Origin: Hysterangium stoloniferum
Taxonomy: Eukaryota; Basidiomycota; Agaricomycetes; Hysterangiales; Hysterangiaceae
Direction of reading: 5' to 3'
Assembly (NCBI GenBank): GCA_015178975.1
Contig: WHVD01000159.1
Coordinates: forward strand, 1-64,000
DNA length: 64,000 bases
In this document: positions 10,849 through 24,007 of the stretch, piece after piece
Layout: every line of letters begins with the position of its first letter
Numbering within the stretch: the stretch's first letter is position 1
The notes under the pieces: model-generated
Told to the model about the DNA's origin: nothing
The model's input: only the letters and a program-made list of their open reading frames with translations
Databases searched by the model: none
Position numbers and translations under genes: made by a program

Positions 10849-13490
10849 GTGGTGATCCAGGCTGGACCACTCTTTCCCTATGAAGAAAACATTACTCTAC
10901 GACTATTAATTTCTAAGCACGTAAATGACCACTGGCAAGAACCAAACACCGAGATCTTCAACAACCCCGAGTAGTTCAAAACCTCATCAAAGACCTGCTA
11001 GTCTGGAATCACCCCGTAATGTCACCATGAGGAAGTCTTCGTTGACTTTTTCAAAGACCAGCCCCTCCTGGGAATTCCCCCGGAGCAGCAGCTGGACCAT
11101 CAACAGATACTCCCCCTGATCCACATGAGGAATGTCCATCAACTGGGCAGTTGAGCACCCCTGGAGCTAATGTCGAGCCTACCCGTGCACCCGAGCCCAT
11201 CCTCACATTCCCACCAAGGCAGGTCATACTCAAGCAGTTTCTTGGGGGTCATATGGTTTATGCTGAGCTTATCGATGTGAAGTGGGACATGTACTATGCC
11301 GATCGAATCTCTGCTGATCAGCTTACTGCTTTTGTGGAGGAGTATGAAATGGATTACCCTTCTTTACCAGTGACTGTAGCAGTCTGGTTAGGCCATTATC
11401 AGGCCATCTTATCGGCACACGACTTATTCATGCAACCAGGAACCCTTGAGGATCTGACCCACTCGATTCCCGAATGGTCGAGTGATGTTACATCCGTTAT
11501 GGAAGGGGGAAGGACGATTTTTAGGCAAGAAGTGTTCTCTTTATTCCTCGAAGTGCTTCGTGCACAGAATGATGTGCTGCAAATCCTTCACATCCTACTT
11601 GGTGGGGATCATATCGTGCCCAAGGTTGACTACCAGTATATGTACATCTGAATGTTGGAGGAATCTCTTAACGGAGTCACATGAAATGTATCATTTGTGT
11701 ACTTTACTGTAAGGGGCCAGTTGAAGCAAAATCAGAGGAGGCTCGATAAAATGGTTTTGGAGGTGCTTTACCCTTATAATAATTTGATTCAAGTGCCCAA
11801 TTCACCCATCTCCACAACTAATTCATTTGTTCGCAACCTAAATAGGTCTCCTGATACTCATTTCCTCCATTCACTCAATTGTCCTGTCATTTTGCAAGAC
11901 TTCCCATTGGATATGAAGATGCAAGTTGTAGATCGTACTCAGGAAAAGGGGATTGAAGTCTGTACTCCCTTCCATCAGCCTCAGCCATGTCAGCCTTTGA
12001 ATACGATCAAAATTGAGAGAGAAATTGCAATGGAACCCAGCCCTGTGCCCCATCATGGGATCCATCGCTCTTGCATCATGTTGTAGAGAGTTCAATTGGA
12101 AAGTAACCTATATGGCAATAGTTTCAAGTCACATCACAAGCACAAATTCTTATATATACTTTGGCACTCAAGACGACTTCTACACAGCCAAATCAGTTTC
12201 ATCAAACAGACGACCAAAACTCCATCATGTTCAACACTGCATCATCCTCCAAAGTAACCCTCAGTTCCTACTCCAAACCGACTCTTCACTCCCAAATAGA
12301 ACTCCAGCCAATAACATCTCACTTCTCCTCATCCTCAGACATCATTTCCAAGCCCCTACCAGCCCACTCATGCTCCTCCAAGAAATACCATTGTTTCCTC
12401 CGTCGACAAGGTATTTGACTCCCATATGCTCCAGATGATCCTGTCTTCATTCGTATAGAACACTATGATGGCTCCTCCGAAATCCTCCACTATCGATTCG
12501 ATCAAGTGTTCCAGCAGGACTGTTCCCCACCATCATCGGGAATCTATTACATGGCAACATTCACTCCAATAGGAGATCACAGAGGACCCAAGTTATTCAG
12601 GACCCTGGTTCCAGAGGGAAGTTAAGTAGAGCCTCGTCAAGGCTGTCGTCGATTCGTGTTCCTTGCGTGGTTGTGGAGCCTACTCACCACCTGGTTCTAA
12701 AATGGTGATTGATTGTGTCCCCTCCTTATACTGCAAAACTAGGAACACAATATGTCCAATCTCGGTTCATCGATTGGTAATATTGTCAAGATTTTGAAAT
12801 CAAGCATAGCATTTGAGGGTGACGCATTATCATGGGATTCTTGTGTTTCTGACTCATATCATCGATGTTTCATCAGCCATCACTTCTATTACTCCATCAT
12901 CCCTATTGTCTGACTCACTTCCCCTATTGTTCTATTGTGTTTCCCCATTTATCCGTATCACATGTCTGATCTCATCTTTTGTTTGTCATTCTCTTATTGT
13001 TCAGTGCAGCCTCCCCCTATTATTGTTCACAGCTTTACTAACACTCCTATTGTGATGACTCAGAGATGACTCACACCATATCACATCATTATTGTGTCGT
13101 TGTTTGTAGATGTTTGATTTGACCTGTGCTCTCTCATGTATATAAGGGCCTCTCTTTTGCCCACTATTGAACAAGCAATTTCATTGTATCTCATTTCGAA
13201 GCTCATTCTTAAGGACAATCTCTTAAGTCTTACTCTCAGTCTCACTCCTATGACCAGTAAGGGATACTGTAGTGTCTCTTATTGTTGAAGTTCTACACTC
13301 CTCGACATTAGGCTTACGTCAGCCTTTTGATATCATCTTCATTTACATCATCCAAGGTCCTATCTCTAGCCTCTCACTCCAAGTGTGTTTGGTTATAGAC
13401 TAGTTTCAAGAACGACTGTGTCTGTGACCATCATAAAGACTTGACTGTTGCACACAGGTTATTAGGTATATTCCTAGTAACAAACTTACA
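10849..13490 (+). other. Long leader of copy B with an unrecognised upstream coding region
   Basis: About 2.6 kb separates the 5' LTR from the likely gag start at 13491. It holds coding-like sequence on the + strand, clearest at about 11150-11650 and continuing in pieces to about 12625. The predicted peptide is acidic and helical, with stretches such as DVKWDMYYADRISADQL and SLFLEVLRAQNDVLQIL, and matches no gag, pol or host domain I know. Beyond it are a TATA-like TATATAAG (13139-13146) and a pyrimidine-rich stretch resembling a promoter or the R-U5 part of a different LTR. It may be an extra leader frame of this family or debris of another element. Copy A cannot arbitrate because its 5' end is outside the window. 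Confidence 0.4.
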
Positions 13491-14440
13491 ATGTTCGAAA
13501 GAATTTTGGATAATCCTAACTTCAGTGATGAACAACCTGCGATTAGGAATTGATCAGTCACCAACAGGGGTCGACCATCCTTCTCTACCGCATTCACCCA
13601 GGGTATAGCTGGTCAGGTTGCTGGTCGAGGATTGCTGAATCCAGACGATCCCTGCCATTCCCTGCTGATCTCCTCAAATCCCTTTCTGCCACCAGGAGGA
13701 CCCCCTAGCAGTTCATCTGGGAGTTCTAATAGTTCAGACTATAGAGGGAATTCGGGATGTGGGGGGCATCACGGTGGAGTACCTAACTCCCCCTTTCAAC
13801 CTCTGACACAGCCCCGAGTCAGCACACTTATCGATGACTTACCTAAGGATAAAAAGATTGCTCTTAACACCAACGACATCAAGATAAAATGGTCTGACCT
13901 TCCCGAATATGATGGGACTCAATCCAAGGCTTTGAACTACATCATGGATATCATGAGTCTCTCGGAGATATCAGACTCCATGAGCATGTTGTTAGGAGTC
14001 ACTCTGCCAAGACGACTCACTGGCAATGCCAAGGTGGAGCACCCTGGACCATGACCATCGCACTGAATTCAGTCGATCTCATGGATCATTCCTTTGGGGC
14101 ATCATAGAGGGATTACTTGGAACTCGTTGGCATGAATCCTTAGCCTTAGAATGGGAAGCCATGAAATTTTGACAAGCCGGCCACAATAGTGAGACACCCA
14201 TTCACTACATTCAATGGAGAATTAAGCTTTATCAATTCTTGTATGGGTTCCACCAAAATTGAAAGGACGAAACGTGCAGACTCATCCTGACACTGCCCAT
14301 GGAATGGCTTTACCTTCTACAAGGACAACCCATCGACGACATCATGAGCTTGCAGACTTATGCTAATAATCTACAAGAGGCTCTGATTAATGCTTGGGTT
14401 CAAACACATCGAGAGCGTTATCGGTTTCAGAAGCCCAGAG

Positions 14441-15053
14441 TGTGAAGAGTGGTGGAAGTTCTAACCGTTCTATATACGAAGAATATCGACCGTCTAGGTA
14501 CCATACGTAGATGTACTGACTGTCTAAGTCTAATACAGGCCGGACAGGTATTGACTGTTTAGTTCAATACGATTGGGTGAAGTAGCTATCTAAGTAAGGT
14601 AGAGAGCTAAAACGAATAAAGGGAATTGACTGTTAAGTACGATTCCAAGTGACTGCTTGAGTGTGAAAAAGAGTAATGAGAGAGTCAAATGGTTGAGTAG
14701 TGCGGATGTAGTCCACGCGGATTGATATATAGATGGAGTTTCGACTAATGCAGTTCGAAACTCTGATTGAGTGGATGGTTGAAGCCTGTATATAACGGTC
14801 GAGATGATACCCCAATCACAACTTACAGGACACTAACTGGGTGTCTGGGTAACATGGTTGTGGGGTAAAAGTGTCTGAGTTCTATTTGGTGCTGAGTGCA
14901 CCAACAAGTATACACAAAGCTTCAAACTAATAAAATGGTGCAATATTCGAAGAATATAAAGGATAGAAAAATATAAATAAAATGTGTAAAATATAAATAA
15001 AATAAAAGGAGTTTTTACCATAATGAAACTGTGGTAAAAGCATACTCCTCACA
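14441..15053 (-). repeat. Solo LTR, same gypsy family, nested antisense in copy B gag
   Basis: The LTR spans TGTGAAGAGTGGTGG to ACTCCTCACA (613 bp) and is flanked by a perfect 5-bp target duplication, CAGAG, at 14436-14440 and 15054-15058. Gag coding sequence of the host element resumes directly after it. It is the same subfamily as the solo LTR in copy A and also lies antisense to its host. Confidence 0.92.
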
Positions 15054-18000
15054 CAGAGTCATGATTGCCGAACAGGAAGAGTCGGATCCCTGGCATGAGG
15101 AAGAACACTCTAGAGGAATCAACCCCACTAATCGTGGTCACATCCTTCTCAGCGAAGCCAAAGATAAAACTGTCCCTAGAAGAGCTAATGCAAAACAGGG
15201 TAAGAAACATGGCAAGTTCTTTTTCAAGCGAAGCGACAAGAAAAGCATTGCTAAACCCCCAAAGGAGTGCTGGATTTGTGGGAGTTTGGAGCATTTTAAG
15301 ATTGACTGCCCTCACACAGGTAGGATGTCGCACTATGTCTCTATTACCAAATGCTCCACACAGAACCCAACCGAGGAGGCAGAGGATCAGAGGGCTTATG
15401 AAACGGTTTATGGATTAAGCATACAGGGACAAGTACATAATGTTGATGAGGAATCAATTTTCATTTCTGTCTACCTTCCTCAATCAGAGGACAATGTTGT
15501 TTTAGACACAGGTTCACCTTCAAATGAGAACAAAGCATTGCAAGTCTATGTTTTCATATCAGACTGCGATTTCCTTGAGAAAGGAGACTGGCTGGACACT
15601 CATCGTCAGAACCAGAAAGGTCTGACTGAGACAGGAGCCTTATTGCGATCTGAACCTCCTACCATTGAGGAAATTGTCAATGAGGAAGTATTTGCGAATC
15701 AATCTATGGAAATGAGTCAGACCTATGTTATAAAAGACCCCTCTGAGAGGGATCAGAGGAGGAGAACTTCCCCTTTGACCCAGGACAGTTACCCAACTTA
15801 ATTCCTTGTGAGGAGTCATACTCTGAAGTGGACGACTCCATTCTGAATGCTACGCCGAAGGTACCTTATGGTAGATGCATCAGGAGGAATGTCAAACTGG
15901 CCACAAGAAAGGAAAGCAAAAGACCCAGGGTCCAATACCCTCAATCCAGTCAGCTTATGAAGGAGGATTCAACCATCATTTACTGCAGAAGGGATCCCCC
16001 GGGTGGATACTCCAGTATTGGGATCTCAGCATTACATGTCTACAGACACGTAGGGAACTCAGAAGCCTCTAGTCCTTTAAAATCAGGCTGGACGCTGGGG
16101 CTGACCTCTCCTTGATTTCGGAGGATTTCTATAAGGAACTAGAGGACCACCCCAAGCTCAAGCAAGGACTCAAGTTGCACCTCGTACAGCTTACTGGTAA
16201 TGCTAACGTCTTAGGATACATCAATGTCCCCATTTACCTTGAAGACGACACCAGTATGCACCTTAAATTTACCACTGAAACATACGTTGTCCGAGGCATG
16301 ACCATCCCAATTCTTCTCGGGGAGGACTTTCACGTGAACTATGAGATCAGGACACTACGAGACCAGCTGTTGGGCTCTAGATTGATTCTACCAGGGAGGG
16401 CAGGATCTATCCCAGCCAGTTCCTCCAAGGAGCTGCAGCCTTTAGCCTTCTCGATTAGCAAGATCCCCCTTGAGAAACTAGCCAATAACTCACCTGAATT
16501 GACTTCCAAACCAGACAAAGGGGTGCATACTGAAAGAGTCGCATGGGCCCTACAGGATTGTATGATAGAGCTGGAATCAGCTTGATTAGTACCAATCTTT
16601 GTCGGAGATCTTATTGGTGACCAATGGATAGTCAAGGGAGTTGTCTTACAGAATGATGATGGAAGTATACTAGCCGCTCCCACCACTGCTATCTCTAGGG
16701 AATGTGCCGCGATACCTCTCACTAACCCCTCTCTGACACCAAGAATCATTAGACGAGGGGAAACCATTGGATTAATTCACGATGCAAACAAATGGGCTCA
16801 GATGCCTAGATCTTCAACTGAGAAGGCATCAATGCAGTCAATGGCAACCAAGATCGCTCACCTCGTAGAGAGCCTATCAAGAATAGAAGAGGAGCGTATC
16901 CTTAATCCTAGACCTTCCGGACTGCCCCCAGAATGGGAACTCGCAGACAATTTCGACCCAGCAGGCCCTAAAACGTCAGAGGTTGCTACCACAGAAACAT
17001 TTCATACAGAGGACCTACATAAGTTGGTTAACTTAGGACCTGACATTCCTACCGACATCTCCTCTCGCTTGGAGTCGGTATTGACTAAGAACGTCCAAGC
17101 CTTTGGAGTAGACGGTCGTTTAGGACAAGTAGACATCAAAGTCAATGTCCCATTGAAAGAAGGCGTGCAACCTATTTTGATGTCAATGTTTCCAACTTCC
17201 CTGGCCAATAGGAAGGTCATTGATGAACAAATGGATACTTGGTTTCAACGGGGAGTAATCAAACAGTCCAAAAGCCCTTGGGGAGTGCCAGCCTTTGTCA
17301 TCTTTGCAACAGGAAACCACGAGTGGTGATTGACTATAGGAAGTTGAACAGCCTAACAGTTCCTGACAAATTCCCATTGCCACACCAGTCTGAAATCATG
17401 CAAGCACTTTCAGGATCCAACATCTTATCTTCCTTTGACACACTAGCCAGCTTTACCCAACTTTAAATGTTAGAAGAAGACAAACCAAAGACCACCTTCA
17501 GATCCCATCAAGGACTGTGGCAATTCAGGAGAATGCCCTTTGGACTTCGTAATGGACCTTCTATATTCCAGAGAGTTATTCAAACTGTACTTGCACCTTA
17601 CTTATGGATATTCTGCCTAGTTTATATTGATGACATCATGATCTTTTCTAAGACATGGGACGATCATTTAGAGCATTTAGACCAGGTTTTACAAGCCATA
17701 ATTGCAGCAGGAATCACTCTCTCACCCAAAAAGTGCTACATTGGGTATAACTCGATTCTATTACTAGGACATAAGGTGTCTAGACTCGGTTTTTCAACCC
17801 ATCAAGAAAAGGTCACTGCCATACTAGAACTAGCTACACCTTCTAAGATAGCAGATCTTCAATGTTTCCTCGGGATGGTTTTGTACTTCTCCACTTACAT
17901 ACCATTTTATTCCTGGATGGTTGCTCCACTCTTCAACCTCTTAAGGAAAGGAGTCCATTGGACTTGGGATTCCGAACATGCCCAAGCTTTTGAAGACATC

Positions 18001-19273
18001 AAGGTTGCATTGAGCTCTGCTCCAGTACTCGGACACCCCACAAGTGGCATGCCTTATCAGTTATACACGGACACTTCGGACTTCACGCTGGGATGTTGCC
18101 TTCAACAAATACAGAAAATGACGCTCAAGGACCTAAAAGATACTAAAATCTACACCCAAGCAAGATCAGCCTTTGATCAATCACGAGACCTGCCCATTTT
18201 CATTACTCGTTATAAAACCAAGGAGCCGGAATTTACTTGGACAGATTCCTGGGCCTCAGATTTTGATGACACCAGTGTCACCGTTGAGCGTGTCATCGCC
18301 TATTGGAGCCACATGCTCAAGAAAGCAGAATGTAATTACTCAGCCATGGAGTGAGAAGTGTTAGCTGCTAAAGAGGGACTAGTCCATTTCCAGCCCTTTA
18401 TCAAGGGAGAACATATGTATCCTTCTGATCACTGACCATGTGGCATTACAATGGGCCAAATCTTACGAGAATACCAATCATTGACTGGCTGCATGGGGTG
18501 CGGTATATGCTGCATACCCCAGTCTGGAAATCTTACATCGAGCGGGATGGATACACAGCAATGTTGACCCACTGTCTAGACTTCCTCGAGTACCTGACTG
18601 TGCTAGTCCTGCGAGAGACAACCTCTTACCAATCGTAGCGGATTCTTACAACCGGAATGACAACGAGACATTATGGAGAACAAACCAGTGGAAAAGGCTT
18701 TCTCACTCATCATGAGTTAGTTGAACCAATTGGAATGATGGAAGAGGTCCCCCAAATGAAATGGGATTTGCACAGCCTCCCCAGAAACAATGAAATTGAC
18801 GAGACAAACTTTACTCTCTCAAACCCCCAATTACTTATAGAAATCGATGAGAATTATGCTAAGGAACTTTGCAATGGATATCAGAAAGATCCCACCTTCA
18901 GAAATCATTACGCCACCGATCCCATTTCCCCAAATATGGTAGCTACCCCTTCACACTATTTCATTGGCAAGAATAAGCTATTGTTCTTTCAAGATTCAGA
19001 CTGGAAAAGTCGAATCTGTGTACCTAGCAGCATGACATCAACCATACTTAAATTGATACATGACAACCCCTTCGAAGGAGTTCATGCAGGCGGTCACAGA
19101 CTTTTTCAGCTGATGAAGGACCAGTTTTTCTGGCTGAGGATATTGCAGGACTGTGTAGTGTATGCTCGCAGCTGTGACATATGCCAGAACACTAAGGTTG
19201 ATCATTCCACTCGACAAGGAGCTCTTCGACCTGTGGATGTACCCTTAAGGCCATTTGAGGTTGTCTCAATGGA

Positions 19274-20088
19274 TGTTAGGATACGTACAGGGCGGGTCTC
19301 CGGAGAAACCCGCGGGATATCTGGCAGGACTTGGCTTCAGCTTATAGGCTGCGCCCTCACTAGATCGTGTTGCCCAATTTCAGATGGACAGACGGGAATC
19401 CTGGGGAGTCCGGGCAGAGGTCGTGGGTCGAGGGGTTGTAGGTCAGAGGTCATGGGTCGTGAGTCGAGATCGGTGAGAGAGATAGATACACCGGAGCCCG
19501 TGGGCTCCGACTAGTGTGAGCGGTGTGATTCAAGTAGGATTTAAAGCGGAAAATGTATTAGATTACTGGGGGGAATCTAAGCTGATTTTCTGACTGGATT
19601 GTATGTACAACATCTGCCAGTTTAAATAGACCGTGGAGTGAATGTCATACTGAATCCAGTAATGATGAAACGAAACGAACAAAACATAAAACAGGAATAG
19701 TAAACACCAAATTGGTGTTTGGAATGGGACAGAATGGAGCAGAGTCCAAATAGTGACAAATCATAAACCATAACGGGAAACGGGGTGGGAGCGGGGTCCG
19801 AATTGTGACAGGTCATTTGACTAAAATGGGAACGGGGCTCTGTTAGAGAGGTGACGGGTTTTACTGAGCGGGGTCTGGTGCCTGATGTGTGGGATGAGGT
19901 CAGAAATAGACAGAGATAGAGTCCGGTGAATATTCCAGTGACTGAAACACAACATAACAAAGACAAACATAGACGAGTATGATGTACGGAGTCTGGCGGG
20001 AGTTCCAGTGAACTGATAATGGGTGCATATAGGGCACGGGTGTGTATAAGTTAGTGCCCAGAGTCCGGCGGGATTTCCAGTCGTAACA
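19274..20088 (+). repeat. Solo LTR of family 2, nested in copy B integrase
   Basis: An 815-bp block from TGTTAGGATACG to TCGTAACA interrupts the integrase region. It is flanked by a perfect 5-bp duplication, ATGGA, at 19269-19273 and 20089-20093. Copy A carries the uninterrupted site at about 4010. Internally it has several degenerate copies of a module around TCCGGCGGGA or TCCGGTGAAT. Related sequence occurs near 10050, 23803, 25000 and 26540. I see no coding capacity. Confidence 0.92.
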
Positions 20089-21908
20089 ATGGACCTGATT
20101 ACCAGATTGCCTCCTTCTGCAGAGGGTGCTTACTCAGCCATCTTTGTCGCTGTGGATAAACTCATGTGTTTTTTAATTTGTGAGCCCACAACTTCAGATC
20201 TATCCACAGAAGGATTTGCATGAATCTTTGTGAATAAAGTAGCCACTCCTTTCGGCCTACCCTCAAGGATAATCTGTGATCGAGACAAGAGGTGGACCTG
20301 TAGGCTCTGGAGAGAGGTCTGCAAGGTATATGGAAGCACCCTCACATCCTCATCCCATCATCCTCAAACTGATGGTCAAATGAAGAACACCAATGCTATC
20401 ATTGAGCAAATGCTCAGGGCATACTGCACTTCTTTGAAAGAGGAATGGTCTAAATGGACTCAAGTGGTGGCTCACACCTACAATTTGACAGTTCAGAGTT
20501 CAACAAGCTACGCACCAGCCTTTTTGCTGATGGGATACTTGCCGAGAGGAATGTCTCGTTGCCTAGGAGGGGATGACCCCGTGGTTCCCAGGAAATTTTC
20601 AGATAGCCCTTTAGCTGACCAATGGATCTTAGAATTGGAAAACCATTGACAGGTGGCCTGGGATTTGATTGCACGAGCACAAGAAATGCAAGCTCGCAGC
20701 TACAATAAGAAAAGGAGATTGGTGGAAGATATCTCAGAAGGAGATTATGTTCTAATCAATCCCCATTCCCTCGAGCTTGTCAAAGCCAAAGGACCTGGGA
20801 GGAAACTTATACAAAGATGGATAGGGCCGTTCGAAGTCTTGGAGAAGACAATCCTCAAGTCTTTCAACTCCACATTCCCTCGGAATATCAACTACACCCA
20901 GTGATCAACCAAGACCATCTTAAAAAGTACCTTCTCTCCCCCAAGGAATTCAGATCAAGGGAGCTACTCGAGAATCCTTGGGAACTAGACTGTAACGATG
21001 AGGAGTACAAAGCAGAAGCTACATATAGTAGGACACAAAAAGCATCAAAATCGACTCCTTTTCCAAGTTCGATGGAAAGGATATGGACCAGAAGAGGATG
21101 TTCAGGCCAACGAGCCCCTTGCCATTGACCCTTTCCTGGCCGACTGCCCTCTCCCCCTCACTCTCAGGACATGGCCGACTTGGCTCATTTCTTACAGGCA
21201 GGTTGGATGTGCATATCCATTAACTACCCCTCTGACATTGTCACTGTGGGACACATGTTAATGTGACTGGGGCCAACCTTGCAGCACCCCCTTCTTAAAG
21301 GGCATATTCAAGGGTATAGTGCATCTCTCACGCTGTCGGACTGCATGAGTACGTTTTACTTATGCATCAACGACCCTAAGGAACAGCTGCATTTAGCGGA
21401 GGATATTGAACGGGTTGAGCTCTCCATGTTTCAGTCCCTGCTCATTGACTCCTCTTGTGTCCTTCCTGAGCATGCACTGATCCACTCGGCTGTGGACCTA
21501 GTCGACCTGTTGGAGCATCTGTTGTCGGATTCCGACACCTCAGGAGGACTTCCCTCTGGTGGAGACACAAGCTATGCACCACTTCTCACTCCTGCCCCAC
21601 CATCACTACACCCCCGGCCTCCTCTCATTGCCCGCATTACTGATGCCTCCACTGATCATGTTCACACCATCATTTGAATGCGCCAGAAGGCCTATGGTCA
21701 TTGGGTCTCTTCAATCCAGAAACTGGACGCATTGACATCCACCAATGACGTTTTGAAGCAGGAAGACATTGCCCTTTCCTTTCACGCCAAGCATCTCGCC
21801 TGGGGAAACACTATCCTGCACCTCAGAGGTTCATCGCAGGATGCATGGGGAGGAGTTCCAAGCATCCTTGACACCTTCTTTGACATAGCTCTTCAACCTG
21901 GGGGGCAC

Positions 21909-23225
21909 TGTGAGAGGTATGGTGAAATATACTCAGGAAATATAGTCTGGATGAGCTCATACTATATTTCCATTATTATGTCTACTTTCTCTCTATTTTA
22001 TTATACACTTATAATTAGTTCAACAACCTATGTATGTGGTACATCAACTCTTGTGGGCACATACATGCCAGACTTATGTATTCTAGTGCCCATAGTTAGA
22101 ACTCAGACACTTTTTACCCCACAACCACGACTTTAAGTACCCATACACCAGTTAGTGTCCTGTAAGTTGTGATTGGGGTATCGTCTTGACCATCACAGAT
22201 GGGCTTTGACTATCTATGCAATCAGAGTTTCAAACTATGCTAGTTGAAACTCCACCTTTATCTCAATCCGTGTGGACTACATCTGTGCTACTCTGTTATT
22301 TGACTCTCTCATTATTCTCTTCTACACTCAAGCAGTCACTCAGAATTGCACTTCACAGTCAATTCTCCTTATTCATTTTAGCTCTCTATTCTACTTTAGA
22401 TAGCTATTTCACTCAACCGTATTGAACTAAACAGTCAATACGTGTTCAGTCTGTATTAGACTTAGGAGGATATCTGAAAACTATTAAGTATACCAAATTC
22501 TAATATACTCTAAAGGTCATTTAAACATCTGGGATGTGATTCAAACATAATTTGGTTTTTAAAACTTTTTGAAAGTTTTGAACTCTCTCATACATTACAA
22601 ACTAAAGAATCTTTCCGGACACGAGTAGACAATGAAAAAAATTAGTAGTTTGAAACACTAATACTTTTAAAAAATAGATACCTTTAGATAGTTCATTCTA
22701 TGCATATGTATATCATTGGCACCTCTAAATACATATGTATTACTTCAGAATGGATCTGTCAATCTGAACAGATTTCTCCTTGATTCAACATATCCAGAAT
22801 ATATAGGGGGTTTACTTAATAAAGACAGCTGTGGTATGAAAAATTTCCAATAATATTTTACATATTTTACATGGAAATAACTACATTACAACTTTTAAAA
22901 AACAAATTACTAATAAAAGTATTAGTAGGCATCTGTAAAAGGAAGGAAATTATATGCAATGGAATTTGTTAAATAACTATGGGTTGTATAAGATGTAATA
23001 TGGGGAACTATTTTTGATGGTTGTTTTTTGATGATATAATTGTTTCAGAATAGATATCACTATTTAAAGATGGAGTTTTGTAAAAATAAGACTTTTATTA
23101 GTAAATATTTGAGATTATAGTAATTATAAACACCCTCCTTAGATAGTCAATACATCTTCATGTCGTACCTAAATGGTCGATATTCTTCACATATAGAACA
23201 GTTAGAACTTCCACCACTCCTCACA
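21909..23225 (+). repeat. 3' LTR of gypsy copy B, split by a MITE
   Basis: The LTR starts TGTGAGAGGTATGG directly after the same G-rich primer tract seen in copy A and ends CACTCCTCACA. A 674-bp element at 22465-23138 splits it. The remainder aligns along its length with the 5' LTR at 10249-10848. Confidence 0.9.
22465..23138. mobile_element. TTA-flanked MITE, copy 1 (PIF/Harbinger-like)
   Basis: A non-coding AT-rich element of 674 bp begins GGAGGATATCTG and ends CACCCTCC, so the outermost bases are inverted (GGAGG/CCTCC). It is flanked by TTA on both sides (22462-22464, 23139-23141). The empty site is present in the related LTRs (for example reverse-complement GACTTAGACAGTC), so a 3-bp TTA duplication is directly supported. 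A TTA/TAA target duplication is typical of PIF/Harbinger elements; assignment rests on that and not on a transposase. A second copy lies at 26862-29128. Confidence 0.8.
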
Positions 23226-23327
23226 CCCAATGGTAACTTGTGAGGGTGTAGCACATAAGCTGAAGCCAAGTCCTTCCGTTCAGTCCCCATCAGTCTACTG
23301 ACTTCAGTCAGTTTTCTGTTCTTAACA

Positions 23328-23765
23328 GACTGCTCTAATGATTAAAGAAATAATATAAGAGAGTCAAACAAAGCAGAATAGTGCAGATGTAATCTGCACA
23401 AATTGTGATAACGGTTCAGGTTTCGACTAATATAGTTTGAAACAGTGATTGTGCTGATAGTTAAAGCCCATCTGTGACAGTCAAGATGATACCCCAATCA
23501 CAACTTGCAGGACACTAAGTGGGTGTCTGGGAAAGTCACGGTTATGGGGTAAAAAGTGTCTGAGTTTTAACTATATGTGCTAAAGTACATAGATCTAGTG
23601 TGTATATGCTCACAAGAGTCTATGTACCATAGGATTACATAGGTCATCGAACTAATATGTATATGCATATGATAAAATAGAGAAAAAAAAAAGAAATAAT
23701 AATTGAAATATAGTGTGGATCCATCCAGGCTATATTTCGGAATATATTTCATGGTACCTCTCACA
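23328..23765 (-). repeat. Partial gypsy-family LTR, antisense
   Basis: The right end, ATGGTACCTCTCACA, is the reverse complement of the start of the copy A/B LTR, and matching sequence runs leftward to about 23328. It is an incomplete LTR remnant, clearly older than copy B's LTRs by its divergence. Confidence 0.75.
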
Positions 23766-23802
23766 CATATTGACACAATCTGCAAGTCCTGGTCAGAAAA
23801 TA

Positions 23803-23911
23803 CTGTTAAGGTGTGTGCAAAGCTTAGCAGAGGGTTTCCAGAGAAACCCATGGATAATCCAGTAGGACTTGGCTTCAGCTTATAGAGGCTGCACCCTCAT
23901 GAGATTGTAGT
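23803..23911 (+). repeat. Start of a family-2 LTR
   Basis: TGTTAAGGTGTG, then CAGAGAAACCC, then GGACTTGGCTTCAGCTTATA and a CTGCACCCTCA block follow the same order and spacing as the first about 110 bp of the LTR at 19274. Only this end portion is recognised. Confidence 0.6.
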
Positions 23912-24007
23912 GTGTTAAGAACAGAAAACTGACTGATGTCATAAGACTGATGGGGACCGAATGGAAGGACTTTGTCAGGAACCGGAAAACCTGCCAGCCT
24001 CCAGGCC

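Larger units (their letters stand above)
10249..23225 (+). mobile_element. Ty3/gypsy chromovirus, copy B, heavily broken, with nested insertions
   Basis: This is a second, older copy of the copy A family with both LTRs in the window. Parts: 5' LTR 10249-10848; long leader 10849-13490; gag about 13491-15800; protease about 16080-16330; reverse transcriptase about 17240-17900 with YIDDIMIF; RNase H about 18060-18600; integrase about 19050-20650; chromodomain about 21000-21095; 3' portion of the accessory region about 21100-21900; 3' LTR from 21909. Three elements are nested in it: an antisense solo LTR of its own family in gag, a family-2 solo LTR in integrase, and a TTA-flanked MITE in the 3' LTR. 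It is broken in more than ten places. By eye its two LTRs differ at roughly 5-6% of sites, mostly transitions, so it is clearly older than a recent insertion. The sequences flanking its two LTRs (GCTCC and CCCAA) do not match, so a later rearrangement is likely. Confidence 0.92.

Noticed and set aside
13054-13456. A complete extra LTR just before gag of copy B
   Set aside because: A TATA-like box and promoter-like composition are present, but I could not define both ends, a target duplication or a second copy.
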